From: Niastella vici
GTDB taxonomy: Bacteria > Bacteroidota > Bacteroidia > Chitinophagales > Chitinophagaceae
Direction of reading: 5' to 3'
Assembly (NCBI RefSeq): GCF_002077945.1
Contig: NZ_LVYD01000102.1
Coordinates: 124,001-188,000 of the forward strand
DNA length: 64,000 bases
Part shown: positions 16,107 through 24,898 of the stretch, piece after piece
Numbering within the stretch: the first letter of the stretch is position 1
Layout of the letters: each line of letters opens with the position of its first letter
Translations under genes and position numbers: made by a program
The notes under the pieces: model-generated
Told to the model about the DNA's origin: nothing
The model's database searches: none
Seen by the model: only the letters and a program-made list of their open reading frames with translations

Positions 16107-19100
16107 ATGCCTAAAGCCAAACTAACGATTGCCACGTTGGTAATGTGCTGGTGTACTGTTGCCTTTGCGCAAAACAAGCAGTTCACCGGAAGGGTTACCA
16201 ACCCGCAACAAGCCCCGCTGGCCGGGGTCTCCGTTCAAATTAAGAATAGTAAGACCACTACCGCTACTGCCTCTGATGGCAGCTTTACCATTTCAGCACC
16301 CGGTGATAAAGTAGTGCTGGTAATTTCTTCTGTTGGTTTTGAAAAGAAGGAAATACCAGCTACCGCCGGCGTTCCTGTAGAGATCCAGTTGAAAGAAGAA
16401 GCACAAGGCCTTTCAGATGTAGTTGTCGTTGGGTATGGCACCCAACGCAAAACTGAGTTAACAGGTTCCGTTTCATCGATCCGCAATGAAAAACTGCGCG
16501 AAATGCCGGTGGTAAGTGTTGAACAGGCCGTGAGTGGCCGCCTCGCCGGCGTGCAGGTTCAACAAACAAGCGGACAACCGGGCGCCGGTATCAGTGTTCG
16601 CGTGCGGGGTGTTTCTTCCATTGCCGGTGGTAACGAACCGTTGTATGTAATTGACGGATTACCGCAATTCAATGATGATGTGCGCGGCTCCAATGGCCTG
16701 GCTACCATCAATCCTTCTGATATTGAATCAATAGAAGTATTGAAAGATGCCTCTGCAACCGCCATATATGGATCGCGCGGCGCCAATGGTGTGGTAATGG
16801 TTACCACGCGCTCGGGCCGGGCGGGCGCGCCACGGATCATTTTTGAAAGCTCTGCCGGGATGCAAAAGCTGCGCAAAAAGCTGGAGCTGATGAATGCCGA
16901 TGAATATGTGGATTTTTCAAAACGGTACTATACCAATTCGGGACAGGCATTTCCGGCCGACCTTGCCGCTTACACCCCCGGCGTAAATACCGACTGGCAG
17001 GATGAAGTGTTTCGCACTGCTTTTCTCAGCAATAACAACCTGAGCGTTTCAGGTGGCAATGATAAAACCCGGTATTATATCTCTACCGGTTTTACCAGCC
17101 AGGAAGGCATTGTACGCAACAGTGGTTATAAACGCGGCTCGCTGCGGTTGAATGTCGATAGCAAAGTGAGCGATCATTTCAGCATTCAATCGCGCATGAC
17201 CGTTAGCCGCGCCAAACAAAACGGCTTCTCCCCTTCTGTTGGTGACAATACCCGCAATTTTGGTAAATCGGGTATTGGTTCTGTAATGCGTGCCATAAGT
17301 ACCGTGCCGGTGAAGAACCCCGACGGAACCTATTCAGATGTAACGCCCTTCAGCTTTAACGGTATCGATGCCGAGAACCCGGTAGCGATGGCCGATGAAG
17401 TGCTTGACCAGAACACCACTACACGCATACAGGGCGGCGTTGACTTCAAGACGGTGATCATAAAAGGGCTTACCAATACCACGCGGTTGTCGGCCGATTT
17501 TTATCATATCCGCCGTGATCTGTATTTTCCGCGTATTCTGCCCCGCCTGGGTAATAACATTGGTTCGGCAGAGCTGGGCAATTATGATAAAACATCCCTG
17601 CTGGCTGAAGACTTCCTGGAATACAAATACAACCTTACGCCCAACTCTTACATAGAAGCGATCGGTGGGGTATCGTATCAGAAAGAACGGCTCAATACCA
17701 TCGACCTGGCTGCTTCGGGTTTTGGCACCGATCAATTGAAGAATTATAATTTCAACTCGGCCAATTCAATAAGCAAACCAAATACTAACGTTACCGAGAA
17801 TACGATCCTGAGCGCTTTTGCCCGGGTAAGGCTCAACTTAAAAGAGAAATACATGTTTGCGGCCAGCATCCGGCGCGATGGCGCTTCGGTATTTGCCGAA
17901 AACAACAAATACGGGGTGTTCCCTTCTGTGTCTGCTGCCTGGCGTGTGTCGGAAGAAGCATTCCTGCAGGACGTGAAATGGCTATCGAGCCTGAAGCTGC
18001 GCGCCAGCTGGGGACAGGCGGGTAACCCTGCCATTAAACCCTATCAATCATTATTGCTGGGGCAAACCGTGAATACAGGCCAGGGGGCTGGAACCGGTTT
18101 GTCGGTAGGGCTGGCGCCTACTTTTCCCAATCCCAATCTGAAATGGGAAACCACCACGCAAACCGATCTCGGTTTTGACGCCGCTGTGCTGAACGACAAA
18201 TTGCGCGTTACGTTCGACTATTACGTAAAGAAAACAACCGACCTGCTGGCGCTGGTACAATTACCGCCCAGCGCAGGCGTGGGCGCGGGTATTGGTTCAG
18301 GCCCCGGACAGATCATTGATAACGTAGGCGAAGTGGAGAACAAAGGCTGGGAATTAACGCTGGGTACAAATATCCTGAACAACACCGACTGGACGATCGC
18401 CATCGACGTGAACCTGTCGCAGAATAAGAACAAGGTGCTCAGGACAAAAGATGGGAAAGACATTCCTACCATTGCCGGTGGAAACGATGCTTCCGGTTCC
18501 AACAGTATTATTCGCCCCGGCCAACCGCTTTCGGCCTTTTACGGCCCCAAATACCTTGGCATGGATAAAGATGGGGTTCCTTTGTATGAAAACCTGAATG
18601 GCGACAAAGACGCCACGGGCCGCGACCTCATCAATGCGCTCGACAACCAGATCATCGGCAGTCCCTACCCCGATCTGTATTATGGCATTAACCCAACCAT
18701 CCGGTATAAACGATTTACGCTGTCATCGGTTTGGGCAGGTGTAAGCGGTTCAAAGATCAATAATGCTGCTTTGTTCGATCTCACGGTTCCTTCCCCGGTG
18801 GGACAGTATAACAAGCTGAAAGCTGTAAATGATTTTTATCCTACACCGAGCCTTACTGCCAGCAATTATCATTTCCGCAGCGACCGGTATATGGAGAATG
18901 GTTCCTTCTTCCGGTTACGGAACATCCGGTTTGATTATAACATCGATCTGAAAAGTAAGGTCATCAGGAACCTGAATGTGTATGTGAGTGCGCAGAATCT
19001 GCTCACTATTACTGATTATTCGGGCTACGATCCTGAAGTGAACACCTTCAATGGCAATGACCGCCGGCAGGGAGTTGACCTGGGTGCATATCCCTCTGCT

Positions 19101-19136
19101 AAAACTTACAATTTTGGTTTTGGTATAACTTTTTAG
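16107..19136 (+). CDS. SusC/RagA-family TonB-linked outer-membrane receptor
   Basis: The 1009-residue protein has a signal peptide (about 1-21, ending VAFAQ) and a CarboxypepD_reg-like domain (FTGRVTNPQQAPLAGVSVQI, about 25-105). The SusC signature VVVVGYGTQRK follows at about 105. The plug contains PLYVIDGLPQ and ATAIYGSRGANGVVMVTT (about 175-230), and a long barrel ends NFGFGITF. No STN domain is present, so it is not built for FecR/sigma signalling. It imports oligosaccharides or other large nutrients with the SusD lipoprotein encoded 18 bp downstream. The upstream LacI-type palindrome suggests local repression. The nearby GH43 gene hints at a plant-cell-wall sugar, but this is inference. 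Confidence 0.95.
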   Translation: MPKAKLTIATLVMCWCTVAFAQNKQFTGRVTNPQQAPLAGVSVQIKNSKTTTATASDGSFTISAPGDKVVLVISSVGFEKKEIPATAGVPVEIQLKEEAQGLSDVVVVGYGTQRKTELTGSVSSIRNEKLREMPVVSVEQAVSGRLAGVQVQQTSGQPGAGISVRVRGVSSIAGGNEPLYVIDGLPQFNDDVRGSNGLATINPSDIESIEVLKDASATAIYGSRGANGVVMVTTRSGRAGAPRIIFESSAGMQKLRKKLELMNADEYVDFSKRYYTNSGQAFPADLAAYTPGVNTDWQDEVFRTAFLSNNNLSVSGGNDKTRYYISTGFTSQEGIVRNSGYKRGSLRLNVDSKVSDHFSIQSRMTVSRAKQNGFSPSVGDNTRNFGKSGIGSVMRAISTVPVKNPDGTYSDVTPFSFNGIDAENPVAMADEVLDQNTTTRIQGGVDFKTVIIKGLTNTTRLSADFYHIRRDLYFPRILPRLGNNIGSAELGNYDKTSLLAEDFLEYKYNLTPNSYIEAIGGVSYQKERLNTIDLAASGFGTDQLKNYNFNSANSISKPNTNVTENTILSAFARVRLNLKEKYMFAASIRRDGASVFAENNKYGVFPSVSAAWRVSEEAFLQDVKWLSSLKLRASWGQAGNPAIKPYQSLLLGQTVNTGQGAGTGLSVGLAPTFPNPNLKWETTTQTDLGFDAAVLNDKLRVTFDYYVKKTTDLLALVQLPPSAGVGAGIGSGPGQIIDNVGEVENKGWELTLGTNILNNTDWTIAIDVNLSQNKNKVLRTKDGKDIPTIAGGNDASGSNSIIRPGQPLSAFYGPKYLGMDKDGVPLYENLNGDKDATGRDLINALDNQIIGSPYPDLYYGINPTIRYKRFTLSSVWAGVSGSKINNAALFDLTVPSPVGQYNKLKAVNDFYPTPSLTASNYHFRSDRYMENGSFFRLRNIRFDYNIDLKSKVIRNLNVYVSAQNLLTITDYSGYDPEVNTFNGNDRRQGVDLGAYPSAKTYNFGFGITF

Positions 19137-19154
19137 AATATAAATGCTTAATAT

Positions 19155-20621
19155 ATGAAACTTAAAGTTTTTTATATACTACTGGCCGTTTCCATAATGA
19201 CCAGTTGTAAAAAATTACTGGATGAAGAGCCAAAGGCAACCGCCACGCTGGGCGACCTTGATCCTACTACACTCGATCAAACTGTTATTGGGGTGTATGA
19301 ACCCCTCACCCGCAGCCGGGGACGTTTATGGGAATCAACTGTTGGATTGGGGCTTGAACTCATGAGCGAATATGCCGACGGCGGATCGAGCCAGTTGAAC
19401 TGGAGCAATTACAACGCGCTGATGAACCTGCCCAACAACTTTGCGCAAAGCTGGACGACCCTGTATGAAGCCATTGGCCGGGCTAATTCGCTCATCAGCA
19501 ATTTGAATAAGAATACCACGCTCAGCGATGCCGTAAAGAACAAAGCATATGGTGAAGCGTATTTTGTGCGCGGCTATTGCTATTATTTTGCTGTACGCGT
19601 ATGGGGTAAAGTGCCATTGCGGTTACACCCTATCGTAAATGCCAGTGATGTGGGGCTTGCCCTTTCTCCAGTGAACGTCGTTTATGATTCAGTAATTAAG
19701 GATATAAAGCTGGCCGATTCACTGCTGCCGAATACGACTACAGCACCCGGCCGGGCAACAAAAGGCGCCGCCAAAACCGCGCTGGCTGATATTTACCTTA
19801 CGCTGGGCCAGTACCAGAACGCCCGCGACAAAGCCAAAGAAGTGATAGATAACAAGGCTACTTATGGCTACGACCTGGAACCATCGCTTGCTACCGTTTA
19901 TTCACCCACGTTAGCGACCAATAAGGAAGATGTATTCTCGTTAAAGTTCTCACAGATCGTTGATAAGGGTGCGTTCATGGCTTCTTATTGGGCCGATTCA
20001 AAAGCGAAGGCAGCGGGTTATTCGGTGAGCGGTAATAAATTCGGTGGAATTATTTCCCTGGCGCCCCTGATCAAGGGTTGGGACGATAATGACCTGCGTA
20101 AGAAATTCAGCCTGTACGACAAATATGTGATCAATGGCGTTACCACTGCAGCCGAAGTGGAGAAGGATATTTATGACCTGCGCATGGGTAAATACAAAGA
20201 TCCCGATGCACCTATTGATACCGGTAATGGAAATGACTTTTATTTATTCCGTTTTGCCGATGTGTTGTTGATCTTTGCCGAAGCGGAGAATAAATTGAAT
20301 GGGCCTACAACCGCTGCGTATAATGCCATTAACCAGATCCGCCGCCGTGGCTATGGTCAGCCTGTGAATACGGCCTCTGCGTACGACCTTACGGCAGGGC
20401 TAAGCCAAAGCGCTTTTGATGATTCGGTGTTCAGGGAAAGAGGCTATGAATTTATTGGTGAATCGAAGCGGTGGTTCGATATGGTGCGTACGAATCGCGT
20501 TGCACAAATGATCAATGGAGTTAATTCTGTGATCAAATTTCCGACCCGCAAACCTGTGCCTACGAAATTTGTGTTTGCGTTGCCGGATGTGGAGTTGCAG
20601 AATAATCCCTTGGCTAATTAA
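19155..20621 (+). CDS. SusD/RagB-family surface nutrient-binding lipoprotein
   Basis: A lipoprotein signal (MKLKVFYILLAVSIMTSC, Cys18) is followed by KKLLDEEPKATATLGDL, typical of SusD N-termini. The helical TPR-like core includes LYEAIGRANSLISNL and NKAYGEAYFVRGYCYYFAV, and the C-terminal signature is FRFADVLLIFAEAENKL, followed by AINQIRRRGYG and RERGYEFIGESKRWFDMVR. At 488 residues it is of normal size. It caps the SusC barrel encoded directly upstream. A palindromic repeat lies 37 bp after the stop and may bound the transcript. Confidence 0.95.
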   Translation: MKLKVFYILLAVSIMTSCKKLLDEEPKATATLGDLDPTTLDQTVIGVYEPLTRSRGRLWESTVGLGLELMSEYADGGSSQLNWSNYNALMNLPNNFAQSWTTLYEAIGRANSLISNLNKNTTLSDAVKNKAYGEAYFVRGYCYYFAVRVWGKVPLRLHPIVNASDVGLALSPVNVVYDSVIKDIKLADSLLPNTTTAPGRATKGAAKTALADIYLTLGQYQNARDKAKEVIDNKATYGYDLEPSLATVYSPTLATNKEDVFSLKFSQIVDKGAFMASYWADSKAKAAGYSVSGNKFGGIISLAPLIKGWDDNDLRKKFSLYDKYVINGVTTAAEVEKDIYDLRMGKYKDPDAPIDTGNGNDFYLFRFADVLLIFAEAENKLNGPTTAAYNAINQIRRRGYGQPVNTASAYDLTAGLSQSAFDDSVFRERGYEFIGESKRWFDMVRTNRVAQMINGVNSVIKFPTRKPVPTKFVFALPDVELQNNPLAN

Positions 20622-20657
20622 GTAGCTGATGAGTAAGTATGTAAAATCGTGAGTTTA

Positions 20658-20818
20658 GGAGACAGAAGTAAGAAGTAGGAAGTACGAAATTTAGAGATTT
20701 CGGGATTTAGAGATTTCGGGATTTAGAGATTTTGAGATTTATCGGAAAAATCAATTCAGTACAAATCCCAAAATCTCTAAATCTCAAAATCAGCAATTAC
20801 CTCCTACTTCTGTCTCCT
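20658..20818. repeat. Intergenic palindrome, family A, with internal 16-bp tandem repeats
   Basis: GGAGACAGAAGTAAGAAGTA on the left is mirrored by CCTCCTACTTCTGTCTCC on the right. Inside, ATTTAGAGATTTCGGG occurs twice perfectly (20689-20704, 20705-20720) and once in variant form (20721-20736), mirrored by CAAAATCTCTAAATCTCAAA. It lies between convergent gene ends (SusD and the pirin-like gene). Confidence 0.8.
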
Positions 20819-20821
20819 ATT

Positions 20822-21517
20822 TCACAAAGGCATCTCGATGACAAGAATAATCGCATCATTCGACAATGCTTCCCACTCCACTTCCTCCGCTTCCCACAAG
20901 GCCAATCCATCCCGGGCATGCAACAGGCGGTATTGCACTTCAAATGCGCCTTCAATAACATACACGAACAGCCCGTTGTTGTGATCACTCAATTTATAGG
21001 TACTTTCTTCGCGGCCGGCATATTTGCCAATGCCGAATTTGTAAGATGTATTATCAATAGGAATTGGTACCAGCTGATCTTTGAAGTTTACGATATCAAA
21101 AGGAATTACCTGCGGAACGCTATCCGGTTCTACTCCCGGCTTATAAAACCAAATTTGCAAAAAGTTCACCAGCTCATTATCGTAGAGATTGCCTATATTA
21201 AAAGTCGTGTCTTTAGGTACATCGTATACCTGGCATTCATCGGCTTCAATGATCGTTGTATTGCCGTTGTTGTCGTCGTAGGTAATGGTACCAACGATGG
21301 GCACCAGTAATATCTCCGAATCTGCTTCTACGGTCATGGAAATGCTTTTACCACCTGCCAGCGTATCATCGTTCAATACATATAAAGGGCCAAAAGGCGA
21401 TTTATGGTCATGCTGATAACGGCCGAAGTTGAAGGTATTATAACTTCTGAACCATTCCATTTCATTATGGCCACGTTCATCAGCCAGGAAGATCTTTCCC
21501 TTGTTCTGTTGTACCAT
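20822..21517 (-). CDS. Pirin-like cupin protein lacking the usual metal ligands
   Basis: The 231-residue protein follows the pirin/YhhW layout: WFRSYNTFNFGRYQHDHKSP, FGPLYVLNDDTLAGGKSIS near residue 40-60, then a cupin core (ILLVPIVGTITYDDNNGN). In classical pirins this point reads F-G-x-H-P-H and, later, H-x-D, giving the His/Glu iron site. Here the equivalent segment is SMTVEADSEI, without histidines, so metal binding and quercetinase activity are doubtful. Its start overlaps the end of the upstream gene (21480-22025) by 38 bp, so the two are co-translated. Role unknown; a non-catalytic pirin is the best description. Confidence 0.75.
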   Translation of the reverse strand: MVQQNKGKIFLADERGHNEMEWFRSYNTFNFGRYQHDHKSPFGPLYVLNDDTLAGGKSISMTVEADSEILLVPIVGTITYDDNNGNTTIIEADECQVYDVPKDTTFNIGNLYDNELVNFLQIWFYKPGVEPDSVPQVIPFDIVNFKDQLVPIPIDNTSYKFGIGKYAGREESTYKLSDHNNGLFVYVIEGAFEVQYRLLHARDGLALWEAEEVEWEALSNDAIILVIEMPL

Positions 21518-22025
21518 AGGGCGCTGGGATTTTTAGTGAATAAATGCTCACAAAAGGCGGCAGGGTGAACAATTCGGTCAATAGCTCTCCATTCTCTGTA
21601 TTACCGGGAACCGACAATAACAACATGTTATTGATGGTGTCGTGCCATACCAGGGGATCGGTAAAGAAATTAACAGCCACCTGGTGTTTCGATTTATCCT
21701 TAACATCGGAGTTGATGATCTCGAAACGGAAATTTTTAAAGGGCAGAAATAACCGGCCCAGGTTATTCACCAGGTCGGGTACCCTGCCCTGGAGTTGCTT
21801 CAAATACCCAATGACGGCGGCGCTTACCAGAAAATGTAATTTTTCGGCCGCCGGCACATAGGTTATGATGTCGCTGAACGAAAAGTATTTTTTATCCTGG
21901 TTGTACAACTGCACCTGCATCAGGAATTCTTTGTACGTATCTTCAAACACCAGTTTATCCCAGGGTTTCACCGAGTGCACATCTATCACCTTTCTGTAAC
22001 ACAATCTGATCATTCCTTTTTGCAT
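21480..22025 (-). CDS. Hypothetical protein (181 aa), coupled to pirin-like gene
   Basis: A soluble protein without signal peptide, beginning MQKGMIRLCYRKVIDVHSVK. It has mixed alpha/beta character (YKEFLMQVQLYNQDKKYFSF, HQVAVNFFTDPLVWHDTINN) and a proline/aromatic-rich C-terminus (TLPPFVSIYSLKIPAP). It overlaps the pirin-like gene by 38 bp and is the first gene of that operon. I do not recognise the family. The tight coupling suggests a physical or functional partner of the pirin-like protein. Confidence 0.65.
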   Translation of the reverse strand: MQKGMIRLCYRKVIDVHSVKPWDKLVFEDTYKEFLMQVQLYNQDKKYFSFSDIITYVPAAEKLHFLVSAAVIGYLKQLQGRVPDLVNNLGRLFLPFKNFRFEIINSDVKDKSKHQVAVNFFTDPLVWHDTINNMLLLSVPGNTENGELLTELFTLPPFVSIYSLKIPAPYGTTEQGKDLPG

Positions 22026-22049
22026 AATCCTTGGTTTGGTTTAGGGGTA

Positions 22050-22212
22050 AGGTTAAAGGTAGAAAGTAGAAGGTTTGGGAACAGGTTTATTAACTTGTAA
22101 TCTTTGGTTTTTCAATCAGTATTTTGTTAATAATTTTTCCGGAACGCTTTGCTATCATTCCGAGGTATACACAATTAAGAAGCTGTTACCTTAAACCTTC
22201 TACCTTCAACCC
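22050..22212. repeat. Long-range inverted repeat related to family A (AAGGTAGAAGGTTT words)
   Basis: GGTTAAAGGTAGAAAGTAGA followed by AGGTTT on the left is mirrored by TTACCTTAAACC and TTCTACCTTCAACCC on the right, about 110 bases apart. The arms end next to the two flanking minus-strand genes (start at 22025, stop at 22219). Confidence 0.55.
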
Positions 22213-22218
22213 GCCCTG

Positions 22219-22977
22219 TTACGCACTCACATTAATAGTATGTGCAAGCGTATAGCCACCTGAAAGGTTTCCGGTACAGGTGGCTGTTTCAAGCCCTGAT
22301 GAGTCATCAGTGAACACGGTGTCTGATGAATTGTACGTGTAACCGGTCATCCCTTTGGTATAACCATATGATGAACCAGTGGTATTTACAAGATATACGG
22401 CACTGCTGCTGCCTTCGGGGAAAGCGATCTGCGTAACCAATAACGAAGTGCCTGACGAATTATACACGTGTACATGAATATGGGTGGCGCGGCTTGTATA
22501 CCAGCCCGGGAAAATAGAGGTAAACGTTACCAGTCCGTTTGAGTCGGTGGTTTGGCGGCCCCGTAAAAAGTGAACCGAAGTATAATCTACGGTTTGCATG
22601 CTGGTGCCACCGTATTCTGAATAATAACCATCTTTATCACAATGCCAGATGTCGACTATTGCGCCGGCGAGGGCAGCACAGCTGGCATTTTTATTCTTGA
22701 TATAGATCTTGATGGTAAATGCCACGCCGGTTCTGTCGCCTACAATATTTGATTTTACTAAAGAACTGGGCGTAATAGTAGGAAATGGCCCTGCTGTTTC
22801 TGTTGGTGTGGTAGAACAGGTGGTGGAGCTGGTTCCACCTGTAGAGTCTGTACCTGAAGTTGTAGTGGTGGTATCTGTACTACCGTCTGTATTTTTTTTA
22901 CAGGCATTGGCTAAAGGAGCAATAGCGGCAAGACCGAGGGCGGCTAATCCATTCTTCAAAAAAAGTTTTCTTTCCAT
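22219..22977 (-). CDS. Intradiol ring-cleavage dioxygenase-like lipoprotein
   Basis: The N-terminus carries a signal with lipobox PLANAC (Cys26) and a Thr/Ser/Gly-rich linker (about 28-55). The catalytic region follows the protocatechuate 3,4-dioxygenase beta pattern: TPTETAGPFP near 57, GAIVDIWHCDKDGYYSEYGG near 107, and IFPGWYTSRATHIHVHV near 155. The last two supply the two Tyr and two His Fe(III) ligands. Known intradiol enzymes are mostly cytoplasmic; surface lipoprotein forms occur in Bacteroidota and other groups, with substrates usually unknown. It is a single gene on the minus strand. Aromatic ring cleavage outside the inner membrane is inferred, not shown. Confidence 0.85.
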   Translation of the reverse strand: MERKLFLKNGLAALGLAAIAPLANACKKNTDGSTDTTTTTSGTDSTGGTSSTTCSTTPTETAGPFPTITPSSLVKSNIVGDRTGVAFTIKIYIKNKNASCAALAGAIVDIWHCDKDGYYSEYGGTSMQTVDYTSVHFLRGRQTTDSNGLVTFTSIFPGWYTSRATHIHVHVYNSSGTSLLVTQIAFPEGSSSAVYLVNTTGSSYGYTKGMTGYTYNSSDTVFTDDSSGLETATCTGNLSGGYTLAHTINVSA

Positions 22978-23211
22978 AATAAACGATTTTGTTATGCTGC
23001 GTTGATTAATTGACTGTCTGACCGTATTCTGACGTAAAGTTTAATCGATATTCGCGCCGGAATGGCCGTTCCTCGGTGAAAAAGGAAATTGTGTCGGTGA
23101 ATATGAGGTGCTGATCAGGATTGTGTGGGGATAAAAAGGCACTGAACGTTATTGCAATTGGGGGTATCTACTTAGCAGTGGGGAGCCGCCAACCCCTATC
23201 TTTGCAGCACC

Positions 23212-24066
23212 ATGTCGCTGTTTATTGCATCACTGAACTCGGGAAGCAACGGAAACTGTTATTATGTTGGAAATGAGCAGGAAGCCATCCTGGTTGATGC
23301 CGGCATCTCGTGCCGGGAAACCGAACGGCGCATGCTCCGGCTCGGGCTGTCGATGCAAACGGTAAAAGCCATTTTTGTTTCCCACGAACATACTGACCAT
23401 ATCAGCGGTATTCCGGTTCTGGCCAAAAAATACCGGTTACCCGTGTACATCACCGATTCAACCCTGTACCACGGCGGTTTAACCTTACAAAAAGAGCAGG
23501 TGTTCGGGTTTAAAGCTTATGAACCGGTTCAAATCGGCAACCTCGCCATTCAGGCTTTCCCCAAAAAACATGATGCTGCCGAGCCACACAGTTTTATCGT
23601 GAACGGCAATAATGTGAACATCGGCATCTTCACCGATATTGGCGCTGCCTGTGATCATTTGCTGCTGCATTTCAAACATTGCCATGCTGCTTTCCTGGAA
23701 GCCAATTATGATGAGGAGATGCTGGAAAAAGGCAGCTATCCACGGCACTTGAAGAACCGTATTCGCGGCGGGCAGGGGCATCTCAGTAATAAACAAGCGC
23801 TGGAAGTATTTACCCGGAACAAACCGGCGTACATGAGCCACCTGTTCCTCAGCCACCTGTCGCGGGATAATAACTCGCCTCAACTGGTACAACAACTATT
23901 CAACGAACATGCAGGCGATACCCAGATCATAATAGCCTCGCGCTTTGAAGAAACCGCTGTTTACCAGGTGAAGCCAGCAAGTGATGCCGCCTCCATTCCC
24001 CTCCCGCAAAAAGCGGATGCGCCGGTAAATTTTAAACCGGTATACACACAACTGCGTTTATGGTAA
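23212..24066 (+). CDS. MBL-fold hydrolase, YycJ/WalJ type
   Basis: The start MSLFIASLNSGSNGNCYYVG is the hallmark of YycJ/WalJ-type metallo-beta-lactamase-fold proteins. The zinc motif is SHEHTDHISG near residue 62, then FPKKHDAAEPHSF and NIGIFTDIGAA. LEANYDEEML and GHLSNKQALE follow further on. Firmicute WalJ members act in cell-wall/DNA-replication linked processes and are predicted 5'-exonucleases; the Bacteroidota role is not known. A TATCTTTG box at 23197-23204 lies only 7 bp before the ATG, so a near-leaderless transcript is possible but lacks an upstream TTG. Confidence 0.88.
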   Translation: MSLFIASLNSGSNGNCYYVGNEQEAILVDAGISCRETERRMLRLGLSMQTVKAIFVSHEHTDHISGIPVLAKKYRLPVYITDSTLYHGGLTLQKEQVFGFKAYEPVQIGNLAIQAFPKKHDAAEPHSFIVNGNNVNIGIFTDIGAACDHLLLHFKHCHAAFLEANYDEEMLEKGSYPRHLKNRIRGGQGHLSNKQALEVFTRNKPAYMSHLFLSHLSRDNNSPQLVQQLFNEHAGDTQIIIASRFEETAVYQVKPASDAASIPLPQKADAPVNFKPVYTQLRLW

Positions 24067-24218
24067 CCGGGTAGTTTACTTTATCACCTGTTTGCGGTAT
24101 TGGAAATTTGAAAAAGGGTATAGTAGCTGAATAAGATATACTTACAAACTGAGAATTGTTGATTGTCGGCATTGAATTGCTTACACTTGATAAAATTATA
24201 TATACCACTAAAAGAGTA

Positions 24219-24248
24219 TTGTGCAGGAATAGCGTGTTGGTATTTTTG
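24219..24248 (+). promoter_or_regulatory. Bacteroidota-type promoter with long leader
   Basis: TTG (24219-24221), 19 bases, then TATTTTTG (24241-24248) matches the consensus exactly. Transcription would start near 24255, about 200 bases before the next ORF at 24456. Confidence 0.6.
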
Positions 24249-24455
24249 CAACATCCAATCTATAGTTAACGACAGATGATCCTCCAAAATTCATCTCCTG
24301 GAAGACCCTCCCTAAAAACCCCTTGCTGCAAACGTTCGGCAGGCTTTGCACAAATAGATCCGTAAGTAGCTGGAATTTCCTGGTAGCATTATACTGGCCC
24401 GGGCCTGTTGGCCGCCAGCATTGTATTGTATTTATTCAATTTAAATGTAACACCC
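24249..24455 (+). other. About 200-base leader with possible stems, no gene seen
   Basis: Between the promoter and the small secreted protein gene there are short inverted pairs TGCAAA/TTTGCA (around 24330-24355) and CTGGCCCGGGCC...GGCCGCCAG (around 24397-24420). No known riboswitch is recognised. The preceding part of the gap (24067-24218) contains no gene either. Confidence 0.4.
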
Positions 24456-24665
24456 ATGAAAGGATCATTTACACAATTGATTCTACTGCTATTTTTATGC
24501 CCTTACATTACCCGGTCACAAAGTATTACACCCAATGTTTTAAATGTGACCGGTGGTTCTGCAGTCAACATAGCAACACCAACACAACCATTGCCGAGTG
24601 AGAAACCGGTTGCAACGCCATCGCCCGTTAAACCAGCAGCGGCGGTGTTGCCGAAGCAGGAATAA
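24456..24665 (+). CDS. Short secreted protein (69 aa) with SITPNVLNVTGGS start
   Basis: A signal peptide (MKGSFTQLILLLFLCPYI, cleavage near TRSQ) is followed by SITPNVLNVTGGSAVNI. This is the same kind of segment that opens many type IX secretion-system cargo proteins of Bacteroidota (Q-x-I-x-P-x-V-x-N-x-x-G-G). Instead of a long adhesin it then has only a Pro/Ala/Val-rich tail ending LPKQE. It may be a remnant of such a gene or a real short secreted protein. A strong terminator follows 40 bp downstream and a good promoter precedes it, which favours an expressed unit. Confidence 0.6.
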   Translation: MKGSFTQLILLLFLCPYITRSQSITPNVLNVTGGSAVNIATPTQPLPSEKPVATPSPVKPAAAVLPKQE

Positions 24666-24704
24666 ATAAAGAATTAAAGAGCTTAGGTTTAGGGGGAAAA
24701 GTGA

Positions 24705-24740
24705 AGAGTCCCGGCGAGAAAGCCGGGGCTCTGTTTTTTT
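24705..24740 (+). terminator. Rho-independent terminator
   Basis: AGAGTCCCGGC pairs with GCCGGGGCTCT (one G-U) around the loop GAGAAA and is followed by seven Ts. It ends the short secreted-protein transcript. Confidence 0.88.
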
Positions 24741-24898
24741 ATAACAGAATTTTTGTGCTGAATTAAGTTAAGAGGGGCTTTTTTGTTTTTATATTGTACC
24801 GAAACAGGTTAATTGTTAATGGATTTATAAAACAAAATTCGATGACCGCGCTCCATTTTCATTTCTCTGACAATCCTTAGTTTTGCGGCAGTAATTCC

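Noticed and set aside
24084-24287. 67-aa minus-strand ORF after the YycJ-type gene
   Set aside because: No recognisable pattern, and it covers a good plus-strand promoter; probably chance in AT-rich DNA.
24323-24601. 92-aa plus-strand ORF overlapping the short secreted protein
   Set aside because: Out of frame with the ORF that has a signal peptide; composition is not protein-like.
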